From positions 1 through 19,971 of the forward strand of contig JAHHQP010000036.1 in assembly GCA_020026355.1 (NCBI GenBank): a stretch of DNA of 19,971 nucleotides, in the 5' to 3' direction. The position numbers and the translations under genes were made by a program. The DNA comes from Bacteroidales bacterium (GTDB taxonomy: Bacteria > Bacteroidota > Bacteroidia > Bacteroidales > UBA932). The notes under the pieces are model-generated. The model searched no databases and was not told the origin of the DNA. It was given only the letters and a program-made list of their open reading frames with translations. Shown here piece by piece: positions 1-7,825 of the stretch (position 1 is its first letter; every line of letters starts with the position of its first letter).

Positions 1-567
1 GGAGTTGCTGTCGTTGATGCCGTTCTTGTCCGCATCCTGGATGGCAGGAAGTTCGGCCCAGACATATTCGCAGGTCGTCTCGCCCGGTACTGGAGGTACG
101 ACCTCGCCGCCGTTGTCGCCGTTTCCTCCATCACCGTTTCCGTTGTCCGTTTCACCGGCTTTGTGGGAAATGTAATAGGCCGGACCACCCATGGCCGGGA
201 AGTTGTCGGTCATCTTCCTGATGCCGACGATGGTGATGACATCCCCTTCCTTGATACCCAAGGTGTTGAAGTTCATCGGGTTGCTTCTCATCTGGAAGCC
301 TTTGTTGTAATCGTCCTTGCTGACACCGGAAACATAGAGCGTTCCGGTCTCATCTTCCAGATAGAAGACTCCGGCCTGTGCATCTTCCATCTTGATGATC
401 TTGCCGTCGATCTTGTACCATGGATCTGCGGCTACTGGTTTGGCCAGGAATTCCTTGACCGTCACATTCGTGACGTCTTCAATCTTGCCGTAGTTGTTAT
501 CGAGCTCTTCACTGCAGGAGCAGAGCGCCATGACCGCGGTAAGGATCAGTATCGTAATTCTCTTCAT
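1..567 (-). CDS. Lipoprotein with OB-fold-like domain, C-terminus cut by window edge
   Basis: This gene runs off the left edge; 189 codons are visible and there is no stop. The protein starts MKRITILILTAVMALCSCSE. That is a short hydrophobic signal followed by a lipobox ending LCSC, so it is probably a membrane-anchored lipoprotein cut before Cys17 or Cys19. Residues about 25-140 read like the small OB-fold domain common in Bacteroidota lipoproteins (DPWYKIDGKI, VFYLEDETGTLYVSG, GDVITIVGIR). A Gly/Asn/Asp-rich linker follows (about 146-160), then YVWAELPAI at about 170. That last segment resembles the opening of the DNA/RNA non-specific endonuclease domain often fused to such OB folds, but this is inference because the rest is missing. 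The start is the first ATG after a good promoter at 595-625. The gene lies just downstream of the YfcC carrier on the same strand and has its own promoter. The lipoprotein call is firm; the function is unknown. Confidence 0.8.
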   Translation of the reverse strand, partial: MKRITILILTAVMALCSCSEELDNNYGKIEDVTNVTVKEFLAKPVAADPWYKIDGKIIKMEDAQAGVFYLEDETGTLYVSGVSKDDYNKGFQMRSNPMNFNTLGIKEGDVITIVGIRKMTDNFPAMGGPAYYISHKAGETDNGNGDGGNGDNGGEVVPPVPGETTCEYVWAELPAIQDADKNGINDSNS

Positions 568-594
568 TGTTGTAATATAATAAATGCAATTCTG

Positions 595-625
595 CAAAAT
601 TAAGGATTTGCGCATTCAATGTCAA
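595..625 (-). promoter_or_regulatory. Bacteroidota-type promoter for the edge lipoprotein gene
   Basis: On the minus strand TAATTTTG (602-595) matches the -7 consensus TAnnTTTG exactly. TTG (625-623) lies 20 bases upstream, as expected for the -33 element. Transcription would begin near 588, about 20 bases before the ATG at 567. The -33 element sits only two bases past the stop codon of the upstream carrier gene. Confidence 0.6.
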
Positions 626-627
626 CA

Positions 628-2271
628 TTAAAATCCGGACAGCGGGATGAAAATTGTCGGAAGTAATAACAATAGTCCCAAAATGACTAAAACCAGAATG
701 AATTTCCAGATCCATTTCACCCAGACGGTATAAGGAATCTTCGCTACGGAGAGTACAGCCAGGAGGACTCCTGAACAAGGAGTGATCATGTTCGTGAAGC
801 CGTCACCGAACTGGAAGGCCAGGACCGTCGCCTGTCGGGAGATGCCGATGAGATCCGAGAAAGCGGACATGACCGGCATGGTGATCGCAGCCTTGGCTGT
901 CGCGGAAGGCAGGAAGAAGTTGATGCCGGTCTGGATGCCGTACATGGAAGCAAGGGCTGCCGTCTTGCCGCTGCCGCCCAGTCCGGAGGCCATGGAATGC
1001 AGGATCGTGTCCATGATTCGTCCGTCCTTGAGGATGATGACGATCCCGGCCGCGAAACCGATGACCAGCGCTGCCGAGAAGATGTCTTTAGCCCCGTCAA
1101 GGAATTCCTTGACCAACCGGTCGGTCCTGTATCCGGCAGCCAGCCCGGAGGCAATGGCGAGGGCCAGGAAAAGCGAAGCGATTTCGGTGATGTACCAGCC
1201 GTAGCCCATGACACCGAGGATGAGAAAGAGAATGCTGCACAGCAACATGTCCAGGATGAACATCTTGTCAGAGTTGTTCAGGCTGAAAAGAGCAGTTATC
1301 AGATAAATGCCGGTTACGGTCCACGGCAACCAAGGACAGTCAGTTTTCACTGCACCGATATTGACGGTGCAGCCGGTCGCGTAGAAGGCGCAGAACAGCA
1401 GGGCCGCTACTGCGGTCGCCGCGAAGACTAGCCAGCTCGAAAGTCCGGCTTTCCGAGGCTTGTCCTGTTCCTCCGTAGTGTCCTCGTCCTGGAGCTGTTC
1501 CCTCCAATGACGGTCGAGTTCATGGACCGGTGATTTCATCGGGTCTCGTTTGACCTTTCCGGCATAGAAGAGTACGAAGACGATGCTTATGGCCATCAGG
1601 ATGAACCAGCAGAAGGTCCGATATCCCATGCCGCTGAACAGGGGAACTCCCGACATTTCCTGAGCGACGCCTACGGTGAACGGGTTCAGCATGGCTCCGG
1701 CGAAACCGACGTGTGCGGCGACGTAGCACATGCAGACCCCGGTGATCGAATCATAGCCCAAAGAGATGGCCAGCGGAATGATGAGGGCCGTGAAGGCGAT
1801 GGTTTCCTCGCTCATCCCGAAGATGGCACCGAAGAGTCCGAAGAGCAGCATGATCAGGATGATGATGAGGTTGCCGACACCGAGCTTGCGGAAGAAGCCG
1901 TGCCGTTCCAATCTTCGAGTCCTGACGATGAAGCTGCGGATACCGCTTTCTACGGCTCTTGTGCTGTTGATGACCCAGAATGTACCGCCGATGATGAGCA
2001 CGAAGGCAATGATGCCTGCCTGCTGCTGGATTCCTTTGAAGATTGCCGAGAATATCTGCCAGGTCTGGGGCTCGGCCGGCACCTCTCTGTACTGCTGTAT
2101 GGTGCTGTCCGGTCCGGATCCGTACAGGTCAATGACTTCTCCTGCAGGAAGTTCAGTTTCCTGTGCCGGCAATGTGACATATTCTCCGCCGGGCACGAAC
2201 CAGGTCGCGGCTGCGCAGAGGAGGATCACCGTGAAGATGATCACATAAGTATTCGGGACTTTCAGTTTCAT
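628..2271 (-). CDS. yfcC: YfcC-family membrane carrier (C4-dicarboxylate anaerobic carrier superfamily)
   Basis: A 547-residue polytopic inner-membrane protein. It begins MKLKVPNTYVIIFTVILLCA, followed by a first membrane helix and WFVPGGEY, the usual opening of YfcC proteins, so the start is secure. It has about a dozen hydrophobic segments. Two conserved pore-like stretches are visible: GMSEETIAFTALIIPLAISL with VGFAGAMLNPFTVGVAQ (about residues 152-205), and GINFFLPSATAKAAITMPVM with FGDGFTNMITPCSGVLLAVL near the C-terminus. A charged cytosolic linker lies at about residues 240-275. The family is annotated as C4-dicarboxylate or basic amino-acid carriers. The substrate cannot be read from sequence, and no arginine or dicarboxylate catabolic genes lie next to it. 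It is separated from upstream ppdK by a strong terminator, so it is probably transcribed on its own. Confidence 0.85.
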   Translation of the reverse strand: MKLKVPNTYVIIFTVILLCAAATWFVPGGEYVTLPAQETELPAGEVIDLYGSGPDSTIQQYREVPAEPQTWQIFSAIFKGIQQQAGIIAFVLIIGGTFWVINSTRAVESGIRSFIVRTRRLERHGFFRKLGVGNLIIILIMLLFGLFGAIFGMSEETIAFTALIIPLAISLGYDSITGVCMCYVAAHVGFAGAMLNPFTVGVAQEMSGVPLFSGMGYRTFCWFILMAISIVFVLFYAGKVKRDPMKSPVHELDRHWREQLQDEDTTEEQDKPRKAGLSSWLVFAATAVAALLFCAFYATGCTVNIGAVKTDCPWLPWTVTGIYLITALFSLNNSDKMFILDMLLCSILFLILGVMGYGWYITEIASLFLALAIASGLAAGYRTDRLVKEFLDGAKDIFSAALVIGFAAGIVIILKDGRIMDTILHSMASGLGGSGKTAALASMYGIQTGINFFLPSATAKAAITMPVMSAFSDLIGISRQATVLAFQFGDGFTNMITPCSGVLLAVLSVAKIPYTVWVKWIWKFILVLVILGLLLLLPTIFIPLSGF

Positions 2272-2275
2272 GTCG

Positions 2276-2283
2276 CTAAGATA
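2276..2283 (-). promoter_or_regulatory. Possible -7 element for yfcC, implying a very short leader
   Basis: TATCTTAG on the minus strand matches seven of eight positions of TAnnTTTG and ends five bases before the yfcC ATG. If real, transcription would start at or beside the start codon. The expected -33 position falls inside the ppdK terminator hairpin and has no clear TTG. This is a weak assignment. Confidence 0.3.
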
Positions 2284-2285
2284 CG

Positions 2286-2319
2286 AAAAAAGGATGGACC
2301 TCCATAAGGAAGTCCATCC
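2286..2319 (-). terminator. Rho-independent terminator of ppdK
   Basis: Reading the minus strand after the ppdK stop, GGATGGACTTCC, loop TTAT and GGAGGTCCATCC form a 12-pair stem with one G-T wobble. Six Ts follow directly. This is the clearest intrinsic terminator in the window, and it fills most of the 77-base gap to yfcC. Confidence 0.9.
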
Positions 2320-2348
2320 GATATCTAAGGGTTGACAAAGTCAATTCC

Positions 2349-5075
2349 TCATTTGCCGGCCTTGATGGCAGCCTGCGCCGCTGCAAGACGTGCGATAGGT
2401 ACACGGAACGGTGAACATGAAACATAGTTCAGTCCGATCTTGTAGCAGAATTCTACAGATGCAGGGTCTCCGCCGTGCTCACCGCAGATACCGCATTTGA
2501 GGTTCTCTCTGGTGTGGCGACCGTTCTGTACCGCATAATCGACGAGTTTGCCGACAGCCTTGGTATCCAAAGTCTTGAACGGGTCATTGTCCAGGATCTT
2601 GTTGCCGAGGTAGTCACCCATGAAGGTTCCGACATCATCACGTGAGAATCCGAAGGTCATCTGGGTCAGGTCATTGGTACCGAAGGAGAAGAACTCAGCG
2701 GTCCTGGCCATTCTGTCAGCGGTAAGAGCTGCACGTGGGATCTCGATCATCGTACCGAACTTGTAGTCGATCTCGAAGGAGAATCTGGACTCGACTTCAG
2801 CTTTCACTTTCTCGCAGATGGCTTTCTGGAAGCGGAGCTCACGCTCGGAGATGGTGACAGGGACCATGATTTCCGGCATCGGGTTGAAACCTTCTTTCTT
2901 CAGTTCTGCGGCAGCAGTGAAGATCGCTCTGAACTGAGTCTCGGAAATCATAGGGTAGGTGATGTGGAGACGTACGCCACGGTGTCCCATCATAGGATTG
3001 ACCTCGTGGAGAGACTCTCCTCTCTTCTCGATTTCACCTTCTGAGATACCGAGCTCGGTTGCGAGTTCCTCTCTCTTGTCTTTTGCCTGCGGAACGAACT
3101 CATGGAGAGGCGGGTCGAGGAGACGGAAAGTAACCGGCTTGCCGTCCATGACTTTCATGGTACCTTTCACAGCAGCCTTGATGAACGGCTCCAGCTCTGC
3201 GAGAGCATCTTTACGTTCTTCATCAGTCTTGGAAAGGATCATCTTGCGGAGCTTTGCAAGCGGAGTCTCTGAGTTTCTGCCGTAGAACATATGCTCGATA
3301 CGGAAGAGACCGATACCTTCTGCACCGAAGCTCAAAGCACGCTCTGCGTCTTCCGGTGTATCTGCGTTGGTCCTGATGCCGAGAGTACGGAACTTGTCGA
3401 CGATGTTCATGAAGGTGATGAAACGAGGGTTGTCTGATGCGTCCATGGTCTCGATGGCTGTTGCATATACGAAGCCTTTCGCACCGTTGAGGGAAAGAAC
3501 CTCACCCTCATGGTATTCCTTGTCGGAACCTTTGAACCTGAAGGTCTTGTTCTCGAGGTTGATCTGCATGGCCTCGCAACCTACGATGCAGCATTTTCCC
3601 CATCCACGTGCTACGAGAGCGGCGTGTGAAGTCATGCCGCCTTTCTGAGTCAGGATACCTGCGCAAGCTCTCATTCCTTCCACGTCTTCCGGAGAAGTCT
3701 CCTCACGGACGAGGATGGTGCTCTTGCCTGCGGCGGCGGCAGCCATGGCTGCCTCTGATGAGAATACGATCGTACCAACGGCACCACCTGGTGAAGCAGG
3801 AAGACCCTGGGCAACAACTTTCGCTTTCTTCTCGGAAGCCGGGTCAAGGATCGGGTGGAGAATCTCGTCAAGCTGTGACGGAGAAACTCTCATGACGGCG
3901 GTCTTCTCGTCGATCATGCCTTCCTCGAGCATATCCATTGCCATGTTCAAGGCTGCGATACCTGTTCTCTTTCCGATACGGCACTGGAGCATCCAGAGTT
4001 TGCCGTCCTGGATCGTGAACTCGATATCCTGCATGTCATTGAAGTGCTCCTCAAGGTGGAGACGGATGTCGTCCAGTTCCTTGTAGACTTCCGGCATGGC
4101 AGTCTCAAGAGATTCGAGGTTCTGGTTGTGCGGGTTCTTGGTAGCCTCGTTCAACGGGTTCGGAGTACGGATACCTGCTACGACATCCTCTCCCTGAGCG
4201 TTGATCAGCCACTCGCCGTAGAACTTGTTGTCACCATTGGCCGGGTTTCTGGAGAATGCCACACCTGTTGCGGAAGTGGATCCCATGTTTCCGAAGACCA
4301 TGGACTGCACGTTCACTGCAGTACCCCACTCGTCAGGAATGCCTTCGATTCTTCTGTAAGCGATGGCTCTCTTACCGTTCCAGGATTTGAATACGCCACC
4401 GATAGATCCCCAGAGCTGTGCTTCTGCGGTGTCAGGGAAATCTACGCCGAGCACTTCTTTTACTCTTGCCTTGAATCTGACGCAGAGATCTTTCAGTTCA
4501 TCTGCCGTGATTTCTGTATCTGATTTGTAGCCTTTGGCTTTCTTGAGGTCTTCCATCATGCGGTCGAGCTGCTGGCGGATTGCCTGGCCGTCTTCCGGCT
4601 CGATGCCCTCAGCTTTCTCCATGACGACGTCAGAGTACATCATGATGAGACGACGGTAAGCATCGTATACGAAACGAGGGTTGCCTGTCCTTTCGATCAT
4701 GCCCGGAATCGTATCGGAGCAAAGTCCGATGTTGAGGATGGTATCCATCATACCCGGCATGGAGCTTCTCGCACCTGAGCGGCAGCTGACGAGGAGAGGG
4801 TTCTTCTTGTCGCCGAATTTCATTCCCATGATGGCTTCGGTCGCTTTCAATGCTTCAGCGACGTCGTGTTTCAGCTCATCGGTGTAACCACCGCCAAGTT
4901 CATAGTACTCAGTACAGCACTCTGTAGTGATGGTGAAACCTGCAGGTACAGGAATGTTCAATCTGCACATTTCTGCAAGGTTCGCTCCTTTACCACCGAG
5001 GAGCTCTCGCATGGTGCCGTCGCCTTCAGCTTCTTTGCCGCCGAAGCGATACACTCTTTTTTTATTGTCTTCCAT
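2349..5075 (-). CDS. ppdK: Pyruvate, phosphate dikinase
   Basis: This cytosolic enzyme interconverts pyruvate, ATP and phosphate with phosphoenolpyruvate, AMP and pyrophosphate. It links glycolysis, gluconeogenesis and pyrophosphate metabolism in anaerobes. The protein has 908 residues against about 875 for the classical clostridial enzyme. The N-terminal ATP-grasp/PEP-synthase domain is at about 1-390 (LGGKGANLAEM, SCRSGARSSMPGMMDTILNI). The swivelling phosphohistidine domain carries GGMTSHAALVARGWG with the phosphoryl-carrying His484. The C-terminal PEP/pyruvate barrel has GIGLFRIEHMF, GHRGVRL, FGTNDLTQMTFG and CGICGEHGGD, in which Cys864 corresponds to the catalytic acid/base Cys831 of the clostridial enzyme. 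All key residues are present. The start is the only suitable ATG, giving MEDNKKRVYRFG. No ribosome binding site is visible. It ends in a strong terminator. Confidence 0.98.
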   Translation of the reverse strand: MEDNKKRVYRFGGKEAEGDGTMRELLGGKGANLAEMCRLNIPVPAGFTITTECCTEYYELGGGYTDELKHDVAEALKATEAIMGMKFGDKKNPLLVSCRSGARSSMPGMMDTILNIGLCSDTIPGMIERTGNPRFVYDAYRRLIMMYSDVVMEKAEGIEPEDGQAIRQQLDRMMEDLKKAKGYKSDTEITADELKDLCVRFKARVKEVLGVDFPDTAEAQLWGSIGGVFKSWNGKRAIAYRRIEGIPDEWGTAVNVQSMVFGNMGSTSATGVAFSRNPANGDNKFYGEWLINAQGEDVVAGIRTPNPLNEATKNPHNQNLESLETAMPEVYKELDDIRLHLEEHFNDMQDIEFTIQDGKLWMLQCRIGKRTGIAALNMAMDMLEEGMIDEKTAVMRVSPSQLDEILHPILDPASEKKAKVVAQGLPASPGGAVGTIVFSSEAAMAAAAAGKSTILVREETSPEDVEGMRACAGILTQKGGMTSHAALVARGWGKCCIVGCEAMQINLENKTFRFKGSDKEYHEGEVLSLNGAKGFVYATAIETMDASDNPRFITFMNIVDKFRTLGIRTNADTPEDAERALSFGAEGIGLFRIEHMFYGRNSETPLAKLRKMILSKTDEERKDALAELEPFIKAAVKGTMKVMDGKPVTFRLLDPPLHEFVPQAKDKREELATELGISEGEIEKRGESLHEVNPMMGHRGVRLHITYPMISETQFRAIFTAAAELKKEGFNPMPEIMVPVTISERELRFQKAICEKVKAEVESRFSFEIDYKFGTMIEIPRAALTADRMARTAEFFSFGTNDLTQMTFGFSRDDVGTFMGDYLGNKILDNDPFKTLDTKAVGKLVDYAVQNGRHTRENLKCGICGEHGGDPASVEFCYKIGLNYVSCSPFRVPIARLAAAQAAIKAGK

Positions 5076-5134
5076 GTTTAATAAAAATTTTTAATAGGAT
5101 AAATTTCTGTGTTCAAGCTAAAATTGCAAGACAG

Positions 5135-5154
5135 GAGTTCCATAAAGGAAGTCC
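5135..5154 (-). repeat. Hairpin upstream of ppdK, similar to the ppdK terminator stem
   Basis: On the minus strand GGACTTCC, loop TTTA/T and GGAACTCC can form an eight-position stem with one mismatch. TGGACTTCC followed by TT(T)ATGGA is shared with the ppdK terminator at 2301-2316, with a single inserted T. The region after it is not T-rich enough for a confident terminator. It lies in the 151-base gap between phoH and ppdK and would be at or near the 5' end of the ppdK message. Confidence 0.5.
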
Positions 5155-5159
5155 AGTTG

Positions 5160-5191
5160 CGAAATTAGCAAAATTTTCCGTATCCCGGAAA
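5160..5191 (-). promoter_or_regulatory. Weak candidate promoter for ppdK
   Basis: TAATTTCG (5167-5160) matches seven of eight -7 positions. TTTC (5191-5188) is 20 bases upstream in place of TTTG. The predicted start would be near 5153, leaving a leader of about 77 bases that begins with the hairpin at 5135-5154. No better match was seen in the gap. Confidence 0.3.
5169..5191 (-). terminator. Weak hairpin terminator after phoH
   Basis: On the minus strand TTTCCG, loop GGATA and CGGAAA are followed by ATTTTG. The stem is only six pairs and the T-run is short, so termination is likely weak. It overlaps the candidate ppdK promoter. Confidence 0.3.
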
Positions 5192-5226
5192 TCTTTTTCG
5201 CCCGCAGAAGTTCTGCAAGTGTTTCT

Positions 5227-6609
5227 TTATAATAGTTTTGCCGCAATCTCCGAGAGTTCGCTGCGTTCGCCTTTACGGAGGTTGATGTGCTGGAAAATCT
5301 TCTGTCCGGCCATCTTGTCGCCGAGGTGGCTCAAGCCGTTGGACCAGATGTCAAGATAAGGCTGGTCGATCTGGAATATATCTCCTGTGAACACCATCTT
5401 CGTGCCGTCTCCCGCCCTGGTGATGATGGTCTTGATCTCGTGAGGGGTCAGGTTCTGTGCCTCGTCGATGATGAAGAACACTTTGCCGAGGCTCCGCCCT
5501 CTGATATAGGCCAATGGGGATATGAGGAGCTTTTCTTCCTTCAGCATGCCCTCGATGCGCTCAGCCTGCTTGCTGCCCGGCTTGAAACAGTTGCGGATCA
5601 CGTTGAGGTTGTCCATGAGCGGCTGCACGAACGGTCCCATCTTCTCTTTCTCGTTGCCCGGCAGGAAGCCGATGTCCTGGTTGCTAAGGATGATGGCCGG
5701 CCGAGTCATGATGATCTGGTCATAATCATTGGCCTGTTCCAAGGCAGAGGCAAGCGCCAGCAAGGTCTTTCCGGTACCGGCACCTCCGGTCAATGATACC
5801 AGCCTGATGTCTGGGTTGAGGCAGGCATCCATGGCGAATTTCTGCTCGTCGTTGCGCGGAGCGATGCCATAGGCATATCTTTTCTTGATGAAATGGATCT
5901 TTTCCGTGCCTTCATCATAGCGGGCGCAGATCCGGTGCTCTCCGTCTCCACCTTTCCAGCAGATCTTGTACAGCTGGTTCGGGGTAGGTCGGGTCTTGCC
6001 GAGTTCTTCGTAAGGAACGCTGCCTTTTCCGCAGGTCAGTTCGCTGATCGCGGCTGGAGAGACGTTTTCCAAGGTGAGAATCTCGCGCTGGGAGGTCTCG
6101 ATCTTCTTCTCTTCGATCTTGTCCGTAAGGTAGTCCTGAGCTTCCATGCCCACGGCTTTGGCCTTCATCCTCAGGTTCACGTCCTTGGTGACCAGTGCCG
6201 TGAACTTGTCGGGATTGTGGTCTCTGACCCAGATGGCGGTCGCCAGAATCCTGTGATCCTGGATATCGTCGGCGAAGCAGTCTCTCAACTTTTCGGGGAA
6301 CGGGTGATTGAGTTCGACCTTGATGTCGCCCAGCCCTTCTCCGATCGGCACGCCTTCTTTGCCGAATGCTTTGTTTTCGGTGAGACGGTCGAGTTCTCTC
6401 ATGAACCCTCTGGCATTGTAGCTCAAGGCATCATGTCCTTTCTTGAATTTGTCAAGTTCTTCGATGACGGCAACCGGAATGATCAGGTCGTTTTCCTGGA
6501 AATGCCTGATGGCGCGGTAGTCATGCAGGATGATGTTCGTGTCCAGTACGAAAATCTTCGGTTTCTTGCAGCCTTTCGAACTGTTCGGAACGTTGGCATA
6601 TGTTTTCAT
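5227..6609 (-). CDS. PIN domain-PhoH family ATPase (PhoH2 type)
   Basis: A 460-residue cytosolic protein fusing an N-terminal PIN ribonuclease-like domain (about 17-160) to a C-terminal PhoH P-loop ATPase (about 245-445). PIN acidic residues are visible: VLDTN (Asp23), IEELDKF (Glu50/51), DDIQDHRIL (about 115-123) and TKDVNL (Asp143). The ATPase has Walker A GGAGTGKT (275-282) and Walker B VFFIIDEAQN (377-386), followed by GTKMVFTGDIFQID. This architecture defines the PhoH2 group, for which RNA unwinding and cleavage have been reported. The physiological target here is unknown. The name PhoH should not be read as phosphate regulation. It lies 37 bases after the PurL-like gene on the same strand and is probably co-transcribed with it. 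The start gives MKTYANVPNSSKGCKKPKIF; upstream in-frame alternatives are lacking. Confidence 0.92.
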   Translation of the reverse strand: MKTYANVPNSSKGCKKPKIFVLDTNIILHDYRAIRHFQENDLIIPVAVIEELDKFKKGHDALSYNARGFMRELDRLTENKAFGKEGVPIGEGLGDIKVELNHPFPEKLRDCFADDIQDHRILATAIWVRDHNPDKFTALVTKDVNLRMKAKAVGMEAQDYLTDKIEEKKIETSQREILTLENVSPAAISELTCGKGSVPYEELGKTRPTPNQLYKICWKGGDGEHRICARYDEGTEKIHFIKKRYAYGIAPRNDEQKFAMDACLNPDIRLVSLTGGAGTGKTLLALASALEQANDYDQIIMTRPAIILSNQDIGFLPGNEKEKMGPFVQPLMDNLNVIRNCFKPGSKQAERIEGMLKEEKLLISPLAYIRGRSLGKVFFIIDEAQNLTPHEIKTIITRAGDGTKMVFTGDIFQIDQPYLDIWSNGLSHLGDKMAGQKIFQHINLRKGERSELSEIAAKLL

Positions 6610-6646
6610 GTTCGAATGTGTTGGTTATCAGTTTTTCTCGCTGCTG

Positions 6647-7786
6647 TCAATCTTCTCCCTCGGAAGCCTGGTCCAGCAGGGACCGGAGGATGTCCGCAAC
6701 TTCGTTGTTCGCGGCGATCCTTAGCTCGTGGCTCTGGAGGTCCGGATGTCCGAGCGGGTAGTAGGCGACATCCTGGAGCAGCAGCTGTGCATCCACATAG
6801 TCATAGTCGATGTCGCGGATCTGGATCAGGACGCCAGGAACTTCCGCGAACATCAGTTGCGTGTTGGAGGCATCCGGATAGGAGGTCCGGAGTCCACCGA
6901 GTCCAATTTCCATACCATGCTGACCGCAAAGTCGTTTCAATGCGCAGGCGAGGCCGCCGTCGCTGATTTCTGTGCCCGCGATGATGATCCGGTCTTCGAC
7001 CAGTTCCCTCACGACTTCATAGCAGTCGATGGTGTAGTCCGGGTCCTGGATATCTGGCGCGGGTTCTCCGGCGTGGTTGCAGGCCTGTGACAGCAGGGAA
7101 CCGCCCAGTTTCATGGCACAGGTGTCGAAAGGTATGTAGATGATCCAGCTGTCGGGATCTTCCACCATCGCTTCCGGACAGAGCCTTTCACCATCGGTCC
7201 AGGAATGTCTGCTCTTGTACGGAGATTCTTTCAGGGAGAATTCTTCATTCTCTGCTTCGGAGAGCTGGTCCGGGGCGGCTGAAATCTCCAGACGGCAGGA
7301 TTCTTCTTCCGGAAGGTAATTGAAGTCATGGAGGTGGATGCCCAGGTCGAAGACGTATTCGTTGGCGGCATAGACGCTCTTGTAGAAGGCGGCCATGTTT
7401 CCGATCCTGTCGTCGTTCCAGTGCCAGCAGGCATCCAGCAGGATGTTTCCGGACTTGAAATGTCCGTCCAGCCATAGCGTTCCGGTCAGTGCCGAAGCGA
7501 TATTCATCCGGGTGCAGGAGTCTGAAACATGCAAAGGAACGGTCCGTGGCTCAGCGGCCGCGGCGGTCACCTTTTCCAGATAGAGACAGAAATCATCGTC
7601 GGACCAGAGATGTGATGAAAGGGGCGGATCCACCTGTTCGTCCAGAATCTTGCCGGCCGGCTGTCCGATGTGACGCAGGTCGACCGCTTCGTTGGAACAT
7701 TCAATCAGCAGTTCGTAAGGTGTCGCTTCCGCTTCTACTCCGTCAATGACATATCTGGAGGTCAATGCTTTGTCGTATTCTTTCAT
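6647..7786 (-). CDS. Stand-alone PurL-derived AIRS-like protein, probably non-catalytic
   Basis: The protein has 379 residues from the chosen ATG. From about residue 80 to the end it reads like the second AIR-synthase half of Bacteroidota formylglycinamidine synthase (PurL). Comparable landmarks are IASALTGTLW for the PurL helix IAEALTNLVW, then NILLDACWHW, AAFYKSVYAANEYVFDLGI, MKLGGSLLSQ, DYTIDCYEVVRELVEDRIIIAGTEISDGGL and LMFAEVPGVLIQIRD. Where PurL has the nucleotide/Mg loop LGINIPTGKDSLSM, this protein has LGIHLHDFNYL, so the Thr-Gly-Lys-Asp-Ser signature is gone. The amidotransferase, the first AIRS half and the N-terminal PurL domain are absent. It is therefore likely a pseudo-enzyme or ligand sensor; that role is inference. 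The ATG at 7786 is preferred because a good promoter (7808-7838) would start transcription near 7801, after the alternative ATG at 7804. It is divergent from folC and probably shares a message with phoH. Confidence 0.7.
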   Translation of the reverse strand: MKEYDKALTSRYVIDGVEAEATPYELLIECSNEAVDLRHIGQPAGKILDEQVDPPLSSHLWSDDDFCLYLEKVTAAAAEPRTVPLHVSDSCTRMNIASALTGTLWLDGHFKSGNILLDACWHWNDDRIGNMAAFYKSVYAANEYVFDLGIHLHDFNYLPEEESCRLEISAAPDQLSEAENEEFSLKESPYKSRHSWTDGERLCPEAMVEDPDSWIIYIPFDTCAMKLGGSLLSQACNHAGEPAPDIQDPDYTIDCYEVVRELVEDRIIIAGTEISDGGLACALKRLCGQHGMEIGLGGLRTSYPDASNTQLMFAEVPGVLIQIRDIDYDYVDAQLLLQDVAYYPLGHPDLQSHELRIAANNEVADILRSLLDQASEGED

Positions 7787-7792
7787 CAGAAA

Positions 7793-7825
7793 TTTATTTA
7801 ACATCGGTAAATTTACGTATTTTTG
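7793..7825 (+). promoter_or_regulatory. Promoter for folC
   Basis: TATTTTTG (7818-7825) matches TAnnTTTG exactly. TTTA (7793-7796) lies 21 bases upstream as a weaker -33 element. Transcription near 7832 would give a leader of about 18 bases before the ATG at 7850, which is one reason to prefer that start. Confidence 0.5.

Noticed and set aside
3715..3760. GC-rich alanine-codon repeat in ppdK
   Set aside because: It encodes the short alanine run MAAAAAGK in the phosphohistidine-domain region of PPDK. It is simple codon repetition, not a mobile or structural repeat.
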